NCBI GenBank assembly: GCA_961205875.1
Contig: OY540815.1
Coordinates: 2,976,001-3,040,000, forward strand
Direction of reading: 5' to 3'
From: Sialis fuliginosa
Taxonomy: Eukaryota; Arthropoda; Insecta; Megaloptera; Sialidae
Length of the DNA stretch: 64,000 nucleotides
The position numbers and the translations under genes were made by a program. The notes beneath the pieces are model-generated. The model was given only the letters and a program-made list of their open reading frames with translations, was not told where the DNA came from and did no database searches. Shown here in pieces: positions 36,651 to 47,860 of this stretch (the stretch's first letter is position 1; each line of letters starts with the position of its first letter).

Positions 36651-39600
36651 CCATCTATGTAAGTCCGATCCCTATTGAACCCACACCCACAAATCTTATC
36701 AACATGGCCACCTTGTTTGTCTATACCCTGCTATGATCGGCCCATTAGCAACCTCCCAATGTGATCCAAACTCAAAACAGAACAACTCATATATACACAA
36801 TACCTACACAACACGAGCACCAGCCAAATTTTCGAAAATTTTCGCTAAAATTAGGTGTTTTAATTTTTCAGCAGTTAATTTTATTTTAAAATATTGGTAA
36901 TTTGTACCTACTTATCTAAATTACACAATCGACACAAGGTATCGCTAGTTGCTTATCACTTACAAAAATGAAAAATATCTTAAGTTTGCGAGACGAAGGT
37001 TTACCGATAATATTTCTTGTAAAATGAAAAAATATTGGACGTTAGAAAATGTAACATCAATCATTTATTCCTTTCTGAAACACATTCTCTATGACACATG
37101 TCATATTCTCGTGTATATCGCCCGAAAAGTAAATATCTTTTATATGTTATATTATATTCAAAGGGAGGTATTTTTGTAGAAATAACTCTAGATTGATCTT
37201 TGACGTAACAAAAGAAATAGATTATAAGTTAATTTCGGGTTATACACGGTGTCTCGTAAACATACCGACAAACATTCAGAAGTTGTTGAGGACATTAAAA
37301 CAATTACTTTTTGTTAATAAACCCTTGTCCGCAAACAAGCTGTTTTAGCAGTAGAGCAGAAGAAAGGTCCCCTCATAAAAACAATGAATTTTGTCTTTCG
37401 GTTGACATTTTTCGTGAATATGGTAGTTAAAAATGTGCTGATCAAAAGTTGTAAGGGCGACACCTACGAAAATCCATAATTTCTGCTCTAGGAGGCATAG
37501 AAACATTTTATGTTTTTATTTATTTTTATTTTTATCTCCTCCTTTAATAAAATTTGCAAAGGATAAAAAATGTTTCGAATTAGTAGGTAAATGGCATGGA
37601 TACAAAAAAAATTTTTTTTTAAAACATTTAGTGACATTTTTTAATTTTTTGGTTGGGCAGTCAATTATGTTTTTTATATATCTAAGAACTTTTCGTTCTT
37701 TACAAAATTTTATAAAAGTTGATCCTTTAGGACAGACCTGCACAACATATGGCCTGCCAGTACCCATTTTGCAGCCCACGAAGACTTTATTGAAAATTCA
37801 TATTATAAATTAAAAATAATAGCTTATTGATTTATAATATTATGAAAGGTATATACCGGGTGTTTTTTTAAGACTTTCCAGTGGATTATTTCCAAAATAA
37901 CGAATTTTCAGAGAAAATGTATCAGATAAAAGTTTCATGGCTTTGAGGGGGCTAAATATTGACATTATGGGGCGAGCCTAGAAAAGTAACTTTGATGGGG
38001 TTTCAGGTTCAACTTTTCTTTTTCAAATATAAACCTGTATTTTTTGTTGCAAATTAGTAAAACAACTTTTGTTTAGATCATTTTGTCTGGAAATGTCAAT
38101 TTTTTATTAAAAGAAGCAAACCAAAGAAAACTTTCTGGATTGTCCATAGTTTTTTACTCGAAAAGTTCGTAATTTTTATAAATAATTGCAAGAGAGGTAA
38201 AAAGTAGATTTATGCAAAGATTCTCACAATTTTTTTATGCGTAGTTCAATCATTTATTAATTTTTGTCTATGTAGTAATTTGGAAGTGATTTAAGTAAAT
38301 ATACCTATATACCTACAAAGTGCAACAGTTTTTTTATATCGGCCATTTTAATAAATTTTTGAAAAAACCCAGATTTATACATATTAATCGCAAAAGTCCA
38401 AAAGTTAAAGAGCCTATATTTTTTAAACATGATTTTTATATTACTTAAATGTACACTATGTCAGATCAAAATAAAAATGCATAGAAAAAAATGGCTGCAA
38501 TTTAACATTTAAAAACATATAAAACTTTGATAAAATTGTTTCTTAAAAAAATATTTTATAAAATCTAGTACATATGTTCAGATGGTTTTAAAAACTGCTC
38601 TATTTTATACCCTTTCGGAAAACCTACCACAATACCTACATGAATTAGCTATTTTAAATTTTTGATAAAAAAACTTACATTTATCTCAGAACAAGTAAGA
38701 TTTTTACATTTTTCCAGAGAGTCGATCGTAGTATGCTAAAAGTCATTAAAAACTTTTCAAATATTTTTTTAACTCAATGGACAGGATCATCCTTTGTACA
38801 GGAGTAGATGCTACACTGTCCAATGTGTATAAAAAATGTTTTAAAAGTATCGCATCACGTTTTTAATGTATATGTTGAGTTCGATAAGTTCTATATATTG
38901 ATTATTACTGAATGTGAACGAAGCACGGATCTTTTCATTAGCGAAATGTATACATTTTATTGGACGGACGACACAAAAGTAAAAATTGCTAATGGTAATA
39001 TAATTAACTGTGTAAGATGACAAGTTTATAAAGAGACAACAAAGCAGTTCATAGCAATGAGATGTGGCCTAAAGAAGGAAGAAGATTCACAGTCTGATAT
39101 TGACAGCTTTTTAAATTGGTTCGATTAAAATCAAGTCACGGACCAATGAGTTCCCGAGAGGGAGGAACCTCCCCATTCTCGTCTACTATATTATACGCGG
39201 ATTTAACACCTTCAGATTGTGCTATGCAATACGGTCAACTTTTATGTATAGTCAGACTTGGTTATAGCGACATTCTAGCGACCACGGGTTTTATGTCATT
39301 ATAACCAAGTGACGTTGTAACTGAAGTTAGGCAAAAAATCGTAAACCACAATTTCTTTCCTCAAAATACGTTTACTGAAACACAAGGAACTCAAAAGGAA
39401 AAAAAACACAATTTTGACGTTAGGTTAGGTTGATGTTGTAACCCTTAGATAAGGAAAGATAAAGGACAAATAATACATTACCTAGCGTTGTTATCATATC
39501 GCACCACGAAAAATCGCGCCACGAGTCATTGGCGTATCATTCAGATTTTAAAATAAATATTAATGGTTTTGAATTATAAAATTAATTAATTATAAATGTT

Positions 39601-39779
39601 TTATATTGTCTTTAAAAGTATTTAAGTGATAATTGATTAACAGAGAAACGTCTATTTGGAACTATCATCTCTCATACATACTAAATTCAATTGTAATTTA
39701 AAGCATATTTGCATATTATAAATTTTCAACTGACGCCTCTGGGACAATATGCCATTTTGATAATTAAAAAAAATGGCCG
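36651..39779. other. A+T-rich DNA with repeat fragments, no gene
   Basis: CCGGGTGTTTTTTTAAGAC at about 37,857 and GGCTGCAAAATGGGTACTGG (minus strand, about 37,777) look like ends of common insect DNA-transposon repeats. At 39,250-39,310 GGTTATAGCGACATTCTAGC and CATTATAACCAAGTGACG resemble a short repeat of unknown type. TTAGGTTAGGTT at about 39,421 is too short to be telomeric. The stretch abuts the BEL insertion. Confidence 0.35.
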
Positions 39780-39999
39780 TGTTCAAAACGAACAAATTAT
39801 CACAGCAGCGCTGAGAAGTAAAATAAAAAGTTGTAGCGGCTCTGGAAAAACAATTGTATTATTATTGTGAAAATTATTGAAAATGTATGACACAAAATTT
39901 GTGTTCTCATAAATATTATGAATAAAGACATATAATAACCGACAAGTATTGTCTTAAAATAATTCCTATCAATGATTAATTCAACGTCGGAATTATACA
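39780..39999 (+). repeat. 5' LTR of the BEL/Pao element
   Basis: 220 bp beginning TGTTCAAAACG and ending AATTATACA, identical to 44,048-44,267. AATAAAG at about 39,920 could be the polyadenylation signal. Start and end are fixed by the target duplication on one side and the primer-binding site on the other. Confidence 0.93.
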
Positions 40000-40017
40000 T
40001 GGCGCCCGAACAGGGAC
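40000..40017 (+). other. tRNA-Lys primer-binding site
   Basis: TGGCGCCCGAACAGGGAC is an exact 18-base complement of the 3' end of tRNA-Lys(UUU), directly abutting the LTR. This is the binding site for the primer of minus-strand DNA synthesis. Confidence 0.93.
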
Positions 40018-40359
40018 TTGAAATTTGAAGAAAATAAATTTGAAGAAATGAAAATAGAAGTCTGAAAATTGAAGTCCTGAATATTCAAGCAGTAACATAT
40101 CTTAAAAAGGCGAAGAAGACACGAAAATCAACACTACAGATAATCAAGAAATGATCTCTCTCAAGAATATGGAATGCTCTCCTGTCTACAAAATGTTCTC
40201 CTGTCTGCAGTGTTTGGTGTGTTTAATGTTATTTGCGAACTCTATCAATAGTAAGTGTTACTGAACTCTCTCTCTCACACTCTCTATTGTTTCACGACAG
40301 TATATTTGTCTCTCTCTCTCTTTCTCTCATAACAAAAATATATCAAGATCAAAATTATT

Positions 40360-43300
40360 ATGGATCTATTAATAAAAAAACGCACTAGTTGCAAAACCTC
40401 AATTACAAAAATTCAAAATTTTGTAAAACAATATATTAAAAAACCCACATTTATTGAAGAAATATCAACAAAAGAAAATTATTTAAATTCCGTTTTCGAT
40501 AAATATATAACTGTACAAGACGAGATTGAAGCTTTAGATGAAACCCAAAATAATGATCGGGAACAGGTCGAAGAACAATATTTAAAATTGTTGGCTCAAA
40601 TAACGAAAGTTATGAATCAAACTAAACTCCCTGTCCCTGAAATTTCTATCTCTGAAGCTTCAATGAGGTCATCACAACGGAATAGTAATAATTATGAATC
40701 ATTGTATTCAGCTGTAAAGTTACCAAGTGTAAAAATCCCAACTTTCTCGGGAAAAACAACTGAATATAACTCTTTTATAGATTTATTTATAGCCATTATT
40801 GATAAAAATGATAGACTATCCGCTGTACAAAAACTGTACTATTTAAAATCATATCTTTGTAAAGAACCGCTACAACTTATCGACGCTCTCACTCTCACAA
40901 ATGAAAATTACTCTATCGCTTTAGATATTTTAAAAAATAGATATGAAAATAATTTATCTCTTATAAATTCACATCTAAAAACTCTGTTAGATTTACCTAA
41001 ATTACAAAGGGCAACAGCAGTATCTCTTCGTGAATTTTGTGCCACAATCAGGCAGAACATTAATGTTTTGAAAAGTTTACAAGTTCCAGTGGATCACTGG
41101 GACTTAATAATTATATATATTATTTCATCGAAATTAGACTTTTCTACTCATCGTGCATATGAGTTAAAAAGAAGTAAATTAACTCTACCTACGTTGAAAG
41201 AATTTATATATTTTCTTGAAGAAAGAGCTATTGCTCTAGAAAATATATTAACTCCTAGTATTAACAATAAATTCCCTAGAGTTTCTAACGTGGCTTTACA
41301 AAAACATAATCATAATTTAATACATAGTAATTTTGTTTGTAGTTTTTGTAATTCTTCTCATAAAATATATAAATGTTTTAAATTTAAACAATTAACGTCA
41401 CAAGACAAACAGTCTTTTATAAAGAGTAAGAATCTTTGCGTTAATTGTTTAGGAAATAGACATTCTCTTTCAGAGTGTACCTCTCAAATTAATTGTCACT
41501 TGTGCGGGAAAAAACACAACACTCTTTTACATGATGATAATAGTCAAAATGTTTCTAAATCTTATGTTTCAAACAACTCTAATTTATCAAATGTTTATGC
41601 TCAAACATCAGATAACACTACTCTTATAAATACGCAAGTTCCCTCGGTACTAAAAACTCGTACAAAAAATGACACTAGTTCTCAAGTTCTCATAGCTACT
41701 GTACTTCTTAACGTAAAAACTAAATCAGGAAAATTTATCACTGCTAAGGCCATATTAGATTCAGCTAGTCAAATGTGTTTTGTAACTCAGTATTTAATGA
41801 ATAAATTAAATCTAATTTGCTATCAAGATAATACTGAAATTTCAGGAATATCAAATGTTAGAACAAATGTAACAATGTTCTCAGATATCACGATTTCCAA
41901 TAACAGGAATGAAAAACAAACTATTAAGTGCGCCGTTGTAAATAAAATTACTACAAAATTACCTAATTCATTTATATGTACTCAATCTCTCAATATGCCA
42001 GATAATATCGAGTTAGCTGATCCTACATTTAATGTACCTTCAAATATAGACATGTTGCTCTCGGCCGATGTATTTTATTCTGTTCTTCGAGACGGGAGAA
42101 TTCCTCTAGGGAAAAATATGCCGGTCTTACAAAATACTAGTTTTGGTTACATTGTTGCTGGAAAAGTCCCTTTTAATAATCAACTTAAGTCTCATGCTCG
42201 AGTAATGCTTACAGTTGATAATAGTTTTCACAGAGTAGAAGATCTACTTCCGAGATTTTGGAAAATCGAGGAAGTATCTTCTTACAACCCCCTTCATATC
42301 GAAGGAAATTTGTCTGACTCATTCTCGAAGTCGTCTTTATTTAACTCACCCTCGAAGTCTTTTTTATCTGACTCACTCTCGAAGTCTGTTGATGGAAGAT
42401 TTCAAGTAGATCAGCTTTTTAAAGCTAACTCTGGTCCTAACAATCCTTTATCCGACTCACTTTCGAAATCTGTTAATGGAATATTTCAAATATATCTGTA
42501 TTTTAAAGCTCACTCTAGTCCCAATACTCTATCTGATTCACTCCCGAAGTCTTCTTTATCTAATTCACTCTCGAAGTTTTCTCTATCTGACTCACTCTCG
42601 AAGTCTTGGATAAAATTACAAACTGATTTTAATTTTCTCACATCAATTAATTACTCAAGATATGTAATGAAAGATACAGACAAAGCCACTCTTTTGTTTA
42701 AACTTCATGGTTTCGCAAACTCTTCAGAAATAGCTTATAATGCTGTTCTGTATTTGCGAGCATTATACAAGTCCGCATCTTTAACTAATTTATGTTACAA
42801 ATCTCACGTTGTGCCTCTCAAAAAAGTATCTCTACCCCGTTTAGGTTTATGTGCAGATCTCTCGCTAATACGTCTAACAGACCCTCGATCTCTTTTGAAA
42901 TATCACATTTGGTTTAACGGACCTCGATTGTTACTTGAATCAAATAAAATATTTCGCTCTTTCAATCCAAAAATGGATGCTGAACTTCCCGAACGCAGAA
43001 AGGTTGTTCAAATTACTACTCTCTTTCAATCGATTAATAAAAATAACTCGTTTGATTTCTCTCGCTTTTCGAAATTTTCTCGCTTAATTCGTACCACAGC
43101 TTATTGCTTAAGGTTCAAGCATAATTGCTCATTTCCAAACGAAAAAAATATTGGAACTCTAACTATTGAAGAGTCTGAACTCGCTCTTTATCGTCTCTTG
43201 AAATCAGTACAATCTGAAGTATTTTCAAATGAAGTAGGACAAATCGTAAATGGAGAATTGTCTCATAGTTCTCATTTATTGTCTTTAAATCTTTTTATTG

Positions 43301-43926
43301 ATAAAGATGGTTTGATACGTATTGGAGGAAGGATACAAGCCGCAAAAATTCCTTATGACCAAAAACACCCTATATTGCTCCCGGCAAAACATCCTTTTAC
43401 GATTATGTTAATCGAATCCGAACATCAAAAGTTATTACATTCCGGTCCACAACTGGTACTTAATAATTTACGTTTAAAATATTGGCTTCTAGGAGGTCGC
43501 AGAGAAGTAAAAAGAGTTTTACACAAATGTGTAACATGTTTTAGATTTCGCGCTTCTGGTCTTACTCAAATCATGAGCTCTCTCCCAACAGCTCGAGTAG
43601 TATCTACTAGAGCTTTTCTAAAAGTAGGTCTCGACTTTGCAGGTCCAATATTAGTGAAACAATCTCGTCTTCGAAAAGCCATAAAAACAAAAGCATATAT
43701 ATGTCTCTTTATATGCATGGCTACAAAAGCCGTACATTTAGAACTTGTGTCTGATCTTTCGACAGACAATTTCATTTTAGCTTTTAAAAGATTTATTTCT
43801 CGTAGAGGACTCCCTGAAGCGTTGTACTCCGATAACGGAACCAATTTCAGAGGAGCTTCTAATAAACCAAACAAAAAATGGAAATTACATACGGCCAATT
43901 ACAAAATTAGCTCCGTTACCTTTTGA
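40360..43926 (+). CDS. Defective BEL/Pao Gag-Pol polyprotein, no RT core
   Basis: 1,188 codons from an ATG after a 342-bp leader with CT-rich microsatellites. Visible in order: a Gag region with the VKLPSVKIPTFSG motif near residue 118 (DUF1759 type); three zinc knuckles at about 327-385 (CSFCNSSHKIYKC, CVNCLGNRHSLSEC, CHLCGKKH); an aspartic protease with ILDSAS near 464; a low-complexity stretch of SDSLSKS repeats at about 650-750; an RNase H remnant with LHGFANSSEIAYNA near 781 and PRLGLCA near 827, where family members normally have acidic residues (D, E) at the positions now N and G; an integrase zinc-binding region with H, H and KCVTC at about 1,003-1,065; and integrase core motifs GLDFAGP (about 1,090) and YSDNGTNF (about 1,157). 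The reverse transcriptase (including YxDD), part of RNase H and the distal integrase with its glutamate are absent. Full-length relatives usually exceed 1,600 residues. The frame is unbroken despite these losses. Confidence 0.88.
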   Translation: MDLLIKKRTSCKTSITKIQNFVKQYIKKPTFIEEISTKENYLNSVFDKYITVQDEIEALDETQNNDREQVEEQYLKLLAQITKVMNQTKLPVPEISISEASMRSSQRNSNNYESLYSAVKLPSVKIPTFSGKTTEYNSFIDLFIAIIDKNDRLSAVQKLYYLKSYLCKEPLQLIDALTLTNENYSIALDILKNRYENNLSLINSHLKTLLDLPKLQRATAVSLREFCATIRQNINVLKSLQVPVDHWDLIIIYIISSKLDFSTHRAYELKRSKLTLPTLKEFIYFLEERAIALENILTPSINNKFPRVSNVALQKHNHNLIHSNFVCSFCNSSHKIYKCFKFKQLTSQDKQSFIKSKNLCVNCLGNRHSLSECTSQINCHLCGKKHNTLLHDDNSQNVSKSYVSNNSNLSNVYAQTSDNTTLINTQVPSVLKTRTKNDTSSQVLIATVLLNVKTKSGKFITAKAILDSASQMCFVTQYLMNKLNLICYQDNTEISGISNVRTNVTMFSDITISNNRNEKQTIKCAVVNKITTKLPNSFICTQSLNMPDNIELADPTFNVPSNIDMLLSADVFYSVLRDGRIPLGKNMPVLQNTSFGYIVAGKVPFNNQLKSHARVMLTVDNSFHRVEDLLPRFWKIEEVSSYNPLHIEGNLSDSFSKSSLFNSPSKSFLSDSLSKSVDGRFQVDQLFKANSGPNNPLSDSLSKSVNGIFQIYLYFKAHSSPNTLSDSLPKSSLSNSLSKFSLSDSLSKSWIKLQTDFNFLTSINYSRYVMKDTDKATLLFKLHGFANSSEIAYNAVLYLRALYKSASLTNLCYKSHVVPLKKVSLPRLGLCADLSLIRLTDPRSLLKYHIWFNGPRLLLESNKIFRSFNPKMDAELPERRKVVQITTLFQSINKNNSFDFSRFSKFSRLIRTTAYCLRFKHNCSFPNEKNIGTLTIEESELALYRLLKSVQSEVFSNEVGQIVNGELSHSSHLLSLNLFIDKDGLIRIGGRIQAAKIPYDQKHPILLPAKHPFTIMLIESEHQKLLHSGPQLVLNNLRLKYWLLGGRREVKRVLHKCVTCFRFRASGLTQIMSSLPTARVVSTRAFLKVGLDFAGPILVKQSRLRKAIKTKAYICLFICMATKAVHLELVSDLSTDNFILAFKRFISRRGLPEALYSDNGTNFRGASNKPNKKWKLHTANYKISSVTF
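42310..42606 (+). repeat. Degenerate SDSLSKS-encoding minisatellite
   Basis: About eight copies of a short unit of the type TCTGACTCACTCTCGAAGTC, in frame, some separated by a longer duplicated block (GGAAGATTTCAAGTAGATC and GGAATATTTCAAATATATC). It occupies the position where the reverse transcriptase should begin and encodes a serine-rich linker. Confidence 0.8.
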
Positions 43927-43933
43927 AATTTAA
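43892..43933 (+). pseudogene. Out-of-frame Pol C-terminal tail
   Basis: In the frame one base away from the main ORF, the sequence reads RPITKLAPLPFEI and a stop, which matches the usual C-terminal tail of BEL/Pao Pol proteins. Its presence here shows that the last deletion removed the distal integrase and shifted the frame, so the main ORF ends in an unrelated tail. Confidence 0.7.
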
Positions 43934-44047
43934 TTAATATCTATTACTATTATTATCTCTTGCTTACTTATCATCCGCGCTCCCAATATGTTCAAAATTT
44001 AATTATTATCTCTTCTCTTTGTTACTTATCAGCCGCGCCCCCCAATA

Positions 44048-44267
44048 TGTTCAAAACGAACAAATTATCACAGCAGCGCTGAGAAGTAAAATAAAAAGTT
44101 GTAGCGGCTCTGGAAAAACAATTGTATTATTATTGTGAAAATTATTGAAAATGTATGACACAAAATTTGTGTTCTCATAAATATTATGAATAAAGACATA
44201 TAATAACCGACAAGTATTGTCTTAAAATAATTCCTATCAATGATTAATTCAACGTCGGAATTATACA
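44048..44267 (+). repeat. 3' LTR of the BEL/Pao element
   Basis: Identical to the 5' LTR and followed directly by the GGCCG target duplication. The upstream 110 bp contain two diverged copies of a segment ending in CCCAATATGTTCAAAA, so the first ten LTR bases are also duplicated just outside the element's 3' LTR, near 43,990. Confidence 0.93.
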
Positions 44268-44699
44268 GGCCGCAAACAAATTTTAGTAACACTTTCATAT
44301 ACGGACTAGCATTGGTTGTTATGTATCCATAGTCTTTCCTAATCTAATTTGTAACCGAAAAAATAACGTTATTTTTATAGGGATATTAATTTATTAGAAG
44401 TCATTCTGACGAGTTTTCGTTGCATCCGATGTCGCAATAACTGAGTTCGACATTATATGTATTATGTATAGAATAAAATAATTAAAACAAGTGCAAGCTA
44501 TACTTGCACAATTAGTATTCCGTGCCATTAAAGTAGACAAAAGTTATTCCTTACATTGAGTGAAATATTTCTTATTGAAAAACTGTTTCTCTAAAATCAA
44601 TGGTTTGCCAGTTAAAAGGAAATAAACAATTAAATTGTTAATAATATTTGATCGTGCTAGAATTTTTCAACCCCGGTCCTAATTCTACACTTTATTTTT

Positions 44700-45425
44700 A
44701 ATGTTCATGAATTTTTTCAGATTTTTGTGAGTGATCTTTTTGGTGATAAGGGTTGGGGATAGCAATTTTGAAGCTTTTTTCCCGAAAAAATACATCAAAT
44801 CATTGTTCAATAAGTTTTCATTTATATTTATTATACAATTTACACCCTGAAGAATCCCTCAGAATCATAATTCAATTTTTTATACTTTACATTTATAATT
44901 GGGCGACCACACTCTATCTCTGTGCTAAATTTAAACTTTTTACGTCGAATAGTTTTAGAGAAAATTGCTTTGATGGACGGACGGACAGAGACACCGAAGT
45001 GATTTCATAAGTGTTCCGTTTTTTACGGAACACTAAAAATAAAAAAAGACGGACAAGTGCGAGTAGAACTCGCACCTTGAAGGTTTCGTACTGTTATATA
45101 AAATAAATAAAAATTAGTTATTTACGTTGACAATGGACCCGATTCCTGAGGCGTCTTACGTAAACGCTGTATCAAAAAAACCACAAAATTAAGTTTGTCA
45201 CGTAATAATTCTTCATAGAATCAAAAATTAATGATTTTCGGATTTTTTCTTTTACTTGTGCTACGAGACCCTTCTTCATGCCAAATTTGAGGTTGAAGAC
45301 CTTAGTATTTTATATTAATTTCAATTTGATACCTCTAGCTATTTTTGAGAAAAAGGATCTTGACGAACAGACAGACAGGCGGACAACAAAGTAATCCTAT
45401 AAGGTTCCGTTTTTTTACCGGACAA
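44700..45425 (+). repeat. Two adjacent family-X-like repeats
   Basis: 44,700-45,030 ends GGACGGACGGACAGAGACAC and TTTTTACGGAACACTAAAAA; 45,042 begins GACGGACAAGTGCGAGTAG and ends ACAGACAGACAGGCGGACAA and TATAAGGTTCCGTTTTTT at 45,425. They are head-to-tail and diverged. From 45,426 to 46,490 there is A+T-rich DNA with a short copy (about 45,845-45,950) of the outer arm end found at 20,615-20,710. Confidence 0.5.
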
Positions 45426-46499
45426 AATATACTAGGTTTCAATAATCACAGTTATCTACAGTTTATTGTAAATTAGTGATTTGATCAATCATTATAACTT
45501 AAATTGTGAGTCAAGGGTTCTGAACCGTATAATAATATACAGTTTAGGTACATAACTGAAAAGTTGATCCTTTCAAAAGCAAAGACGTATTGGAGGGTTA
45601 CACAGTCTCAAAATTTGCAAACGATTTTTTTAATTTCTTTAAAAAAAGATGCCTCTTCAGAATTTATTGGCGTAGTAGAAGAACGCAAAAATTATTGTAG
45701 GTATTTAATTTTTAACACGCGGGACTCTTAAAAAATAGACTTTACGCATGTTTTTGGAAAAAGAGATTTTTTTAACTGCATAACCGATTTATAACATGCT
45801 TTTTTATCAGATATTAAATGGGATTTTTTTATCGACTATAGTTTACTTTTATTTTTTATAATGAAACATTTGTAACAAATTCTGTGAGTAGCAAAATTGT
45901 AACCTAAAAATCTATTTTAGCCCCCAACAGCCTGGACTATTTTTTTTATACCAACATACCTTACTAACCCCTCTTTGCAATGCTGAAACGTCAATAAAAA
46001 TAAACCGAATAAAATAAACTACTTTGACAAGCACAAGACATTTTTATAAATACATTTTTATACAGAAGAAATTACGTAAGTTAACACTTTCTGCTAAGAA
46101 ATTGATTATAAACTACATTACATTAATGACATTTAATACAGAGTGTCTCATTTTAAAACATCCACACGAAAGTTCCTCAAATAAAGACGCTAGCAGAAAA
46201 TTTTTAATAATAAATTATGTATTAATGTTTTAATAAAAATTTATTTAAATGATTTTTTCCTTAAGCTTATGCATTTTTTGCCTTTTGCAACTTCTCTTAA
46301 AAAGTGTTTCTGAGTTAAAAAATTATGAAAATCCAAAAGTTTATGCAAATGCTAATTATCTTTAAAAATATTGAATAGAAAACATGCAAAAATAAAATTT
46401 AAAACGTTAAAATAAAAAATTATCTGCTTAGGAAATCAATATAACCGTGATACACCTCTGTATAAAAAATGCATTTTTGTACTGTCATATAAAACACTA

Positions 46500-47110
46500 T
46501 AGGTCACTGCAAATACTGACCTACGCATGCACTTCTTGTGTAAAGTGTATGTACTTGTATATACACAAGCAACCCCATACTGTGAATCCTTGAAGAAGTG
46601 CAGCATCGGTCAACGGTTTATGATTTATGATTTCTTTTTCTGGAATCGGCACGCACACCGATCGTGACGTCACCAGCAGTACAAACCCCGCACGCTCTTG
46701 AGAAGCCACGAAATATTAGTATAAAAACTGGACGTATATTGAAAACAAATCAGAACTCCCTCGGGAGGTCATATCCATAGAACTTTCCCGGTGGGTTTTC
46801 GACACCAGGCTACGCCGCTCACGGAAGTCATCACCGCTCTTACCGTCTCCTACGACGCCGACGCCCGCGCCGTCGCCCTTGGACATCACCTCCTGGCCCG
46901 CTCATGGACGCAAACCACGCCGACACATCCGCCGTCGCACACACCGCCCAGGCTTTCGTGGTCATCTCCCTTGCAACCCCACCACACGACGCCCCGCTGT
47001 CGCCATCTCGTTGAAGCTTTCACGGTCATCCGCATCTTGGACACTGACGCCGCCAAACATGCAAATCTACATCCCTCTCAAATCAAGATGCAGACAACCC
47101 CTTAACTACA
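46500..47110 (+). promoter_or_regulatory. GC-rich island with a strong core promoter
   Basis: A CRE palindrome (TGACGTCA, about 46,666), a TATA box (TATAAAAA, about 46,722) and an initiator-like TCAGA about 30 bp further (about 46,750) are arranged as in RNA polymerase II promoters. The following 350 bp are GC-rich, CpG-containing and open in two frames, but those frames begin with GTG or TTG and resemble nothing I know, so I do not call a gene. The layout would also fit the U3-R part of an LTR whose partner is not visible. Its base composition contrasts with the A+T-rich flanks. Confidence 0.4.
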
Positions 47111-47860
47111 AAATACTACGATTTTTTATTGGTACCCCTAATTATAATTATGATTTTATATTATTAGGAGATTTGCGGATGCTATTAACGAAAATAGAAC
47201 CAAACATTGACAAATTCACATGGAACAACTATTTGTTCTTTTTCTCTTTTATTAATAATAATTAATAATTAAGTCTGCAGTATACATGTGTAATTTACAT
47301 TTCTTAATTTTATTTATGTAATTTTTTTCCATTAGTTTTAATTCCAAAATACCTGTTTGAAATAAAAAAAAAATAGTTTCGAAGTTTCTGCAGAAATATT
47401 ATTGCAAATAATAAACTACAAACTTAAATATATTAATACATATATTTATATACAAAATTATATTATTATTATTTTTTTGTAAACCTGTGTTGTTTTTTGG
47501 GTCACGTACTTTTTTTCTAAAGTTTATGGTCTTTGAGTAAAAAATTCTTGAAAGTTCAAAATCTCGAATTATTTTGTTAGATATCTTGGAAAGCTTAGTT
47601 TGTTTAAAAAAAGTTTTCAATGAAAGATTCGTGTTTTTCATGTAGAATAAGATTACTAAATAAAAACTATAGGTTCCTATTTAAAAAAATGATGTTGACC
47701 TTCAAATAGTCTTGAAGGGCACGTTAAAATAACAAATATTATTATTCGATTACCCCCTCACAGCCAAATATTTTTTTCAAATATGCGATGGTTCTGAGAT
47801 AATAACACAGGTTTACAAAAAAAAAAAATAATATAATTTTGTATATAAATATATCTATAT

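Larger units (their letters stand above)
39780..44267 (+). mobile_element. BEL/Pao LTR retrotransposon, internally deleted
   Basis: The element is complete from LTR to LTR (4,488 bp) and flanked by a perfect 5-bp target duplication, GGCCG (39,775-39,779 and 44,268-44,272), the length typical of BEL/Pao elements. The two 220-bp LTRs are identical by eye, implying very recent insertion. A tRNA-Lys primer-binding site follows the 5' LTR directly. The single long frame has Gag, protease, RNase H remnant and part of the integrase but no reverse transcriptase core, so the copy cannot move by itself and probably used proteins of a full-length relative. No clear purine tract precedes the 3' LTR; instead there is a duplicated segment with CCCAATATGTTCAAAA at about 43,980 and 44,042. 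Confidence 0.92.

Noticed and set aside
37516..37779. Minus-strand frame beginning MGCKMGTGRPYVVQ as a gene
   Set aside because: It starts at GTG and its first part matches the text of a common hAT-like repeat end (GGCTGCAAAATGGGTACTGG). No domain was seen.
38808..39120. Possible pogo/Tigger transposase C-terminus (frame ending DSFLNWFD)
   Set aside because: The similarity is a vague impression from a few residues. The frame is broken and lacks catalytic motifs, so I did not call it.
39419..39432. TTAGGTTAGGTT as an insect telomeric repeat
   Set aside because: Only about two and a half units, not in an array, inside ordinary A+T-rich DNA.
46791..47265. Two overlapping plus-strand frames in the GC-rich island
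   Set aside because: They begin at GTG and TTG, not ATG, have no recognisable domain and overlap in different phases. GC-rich composition alone explains the lack of stops.
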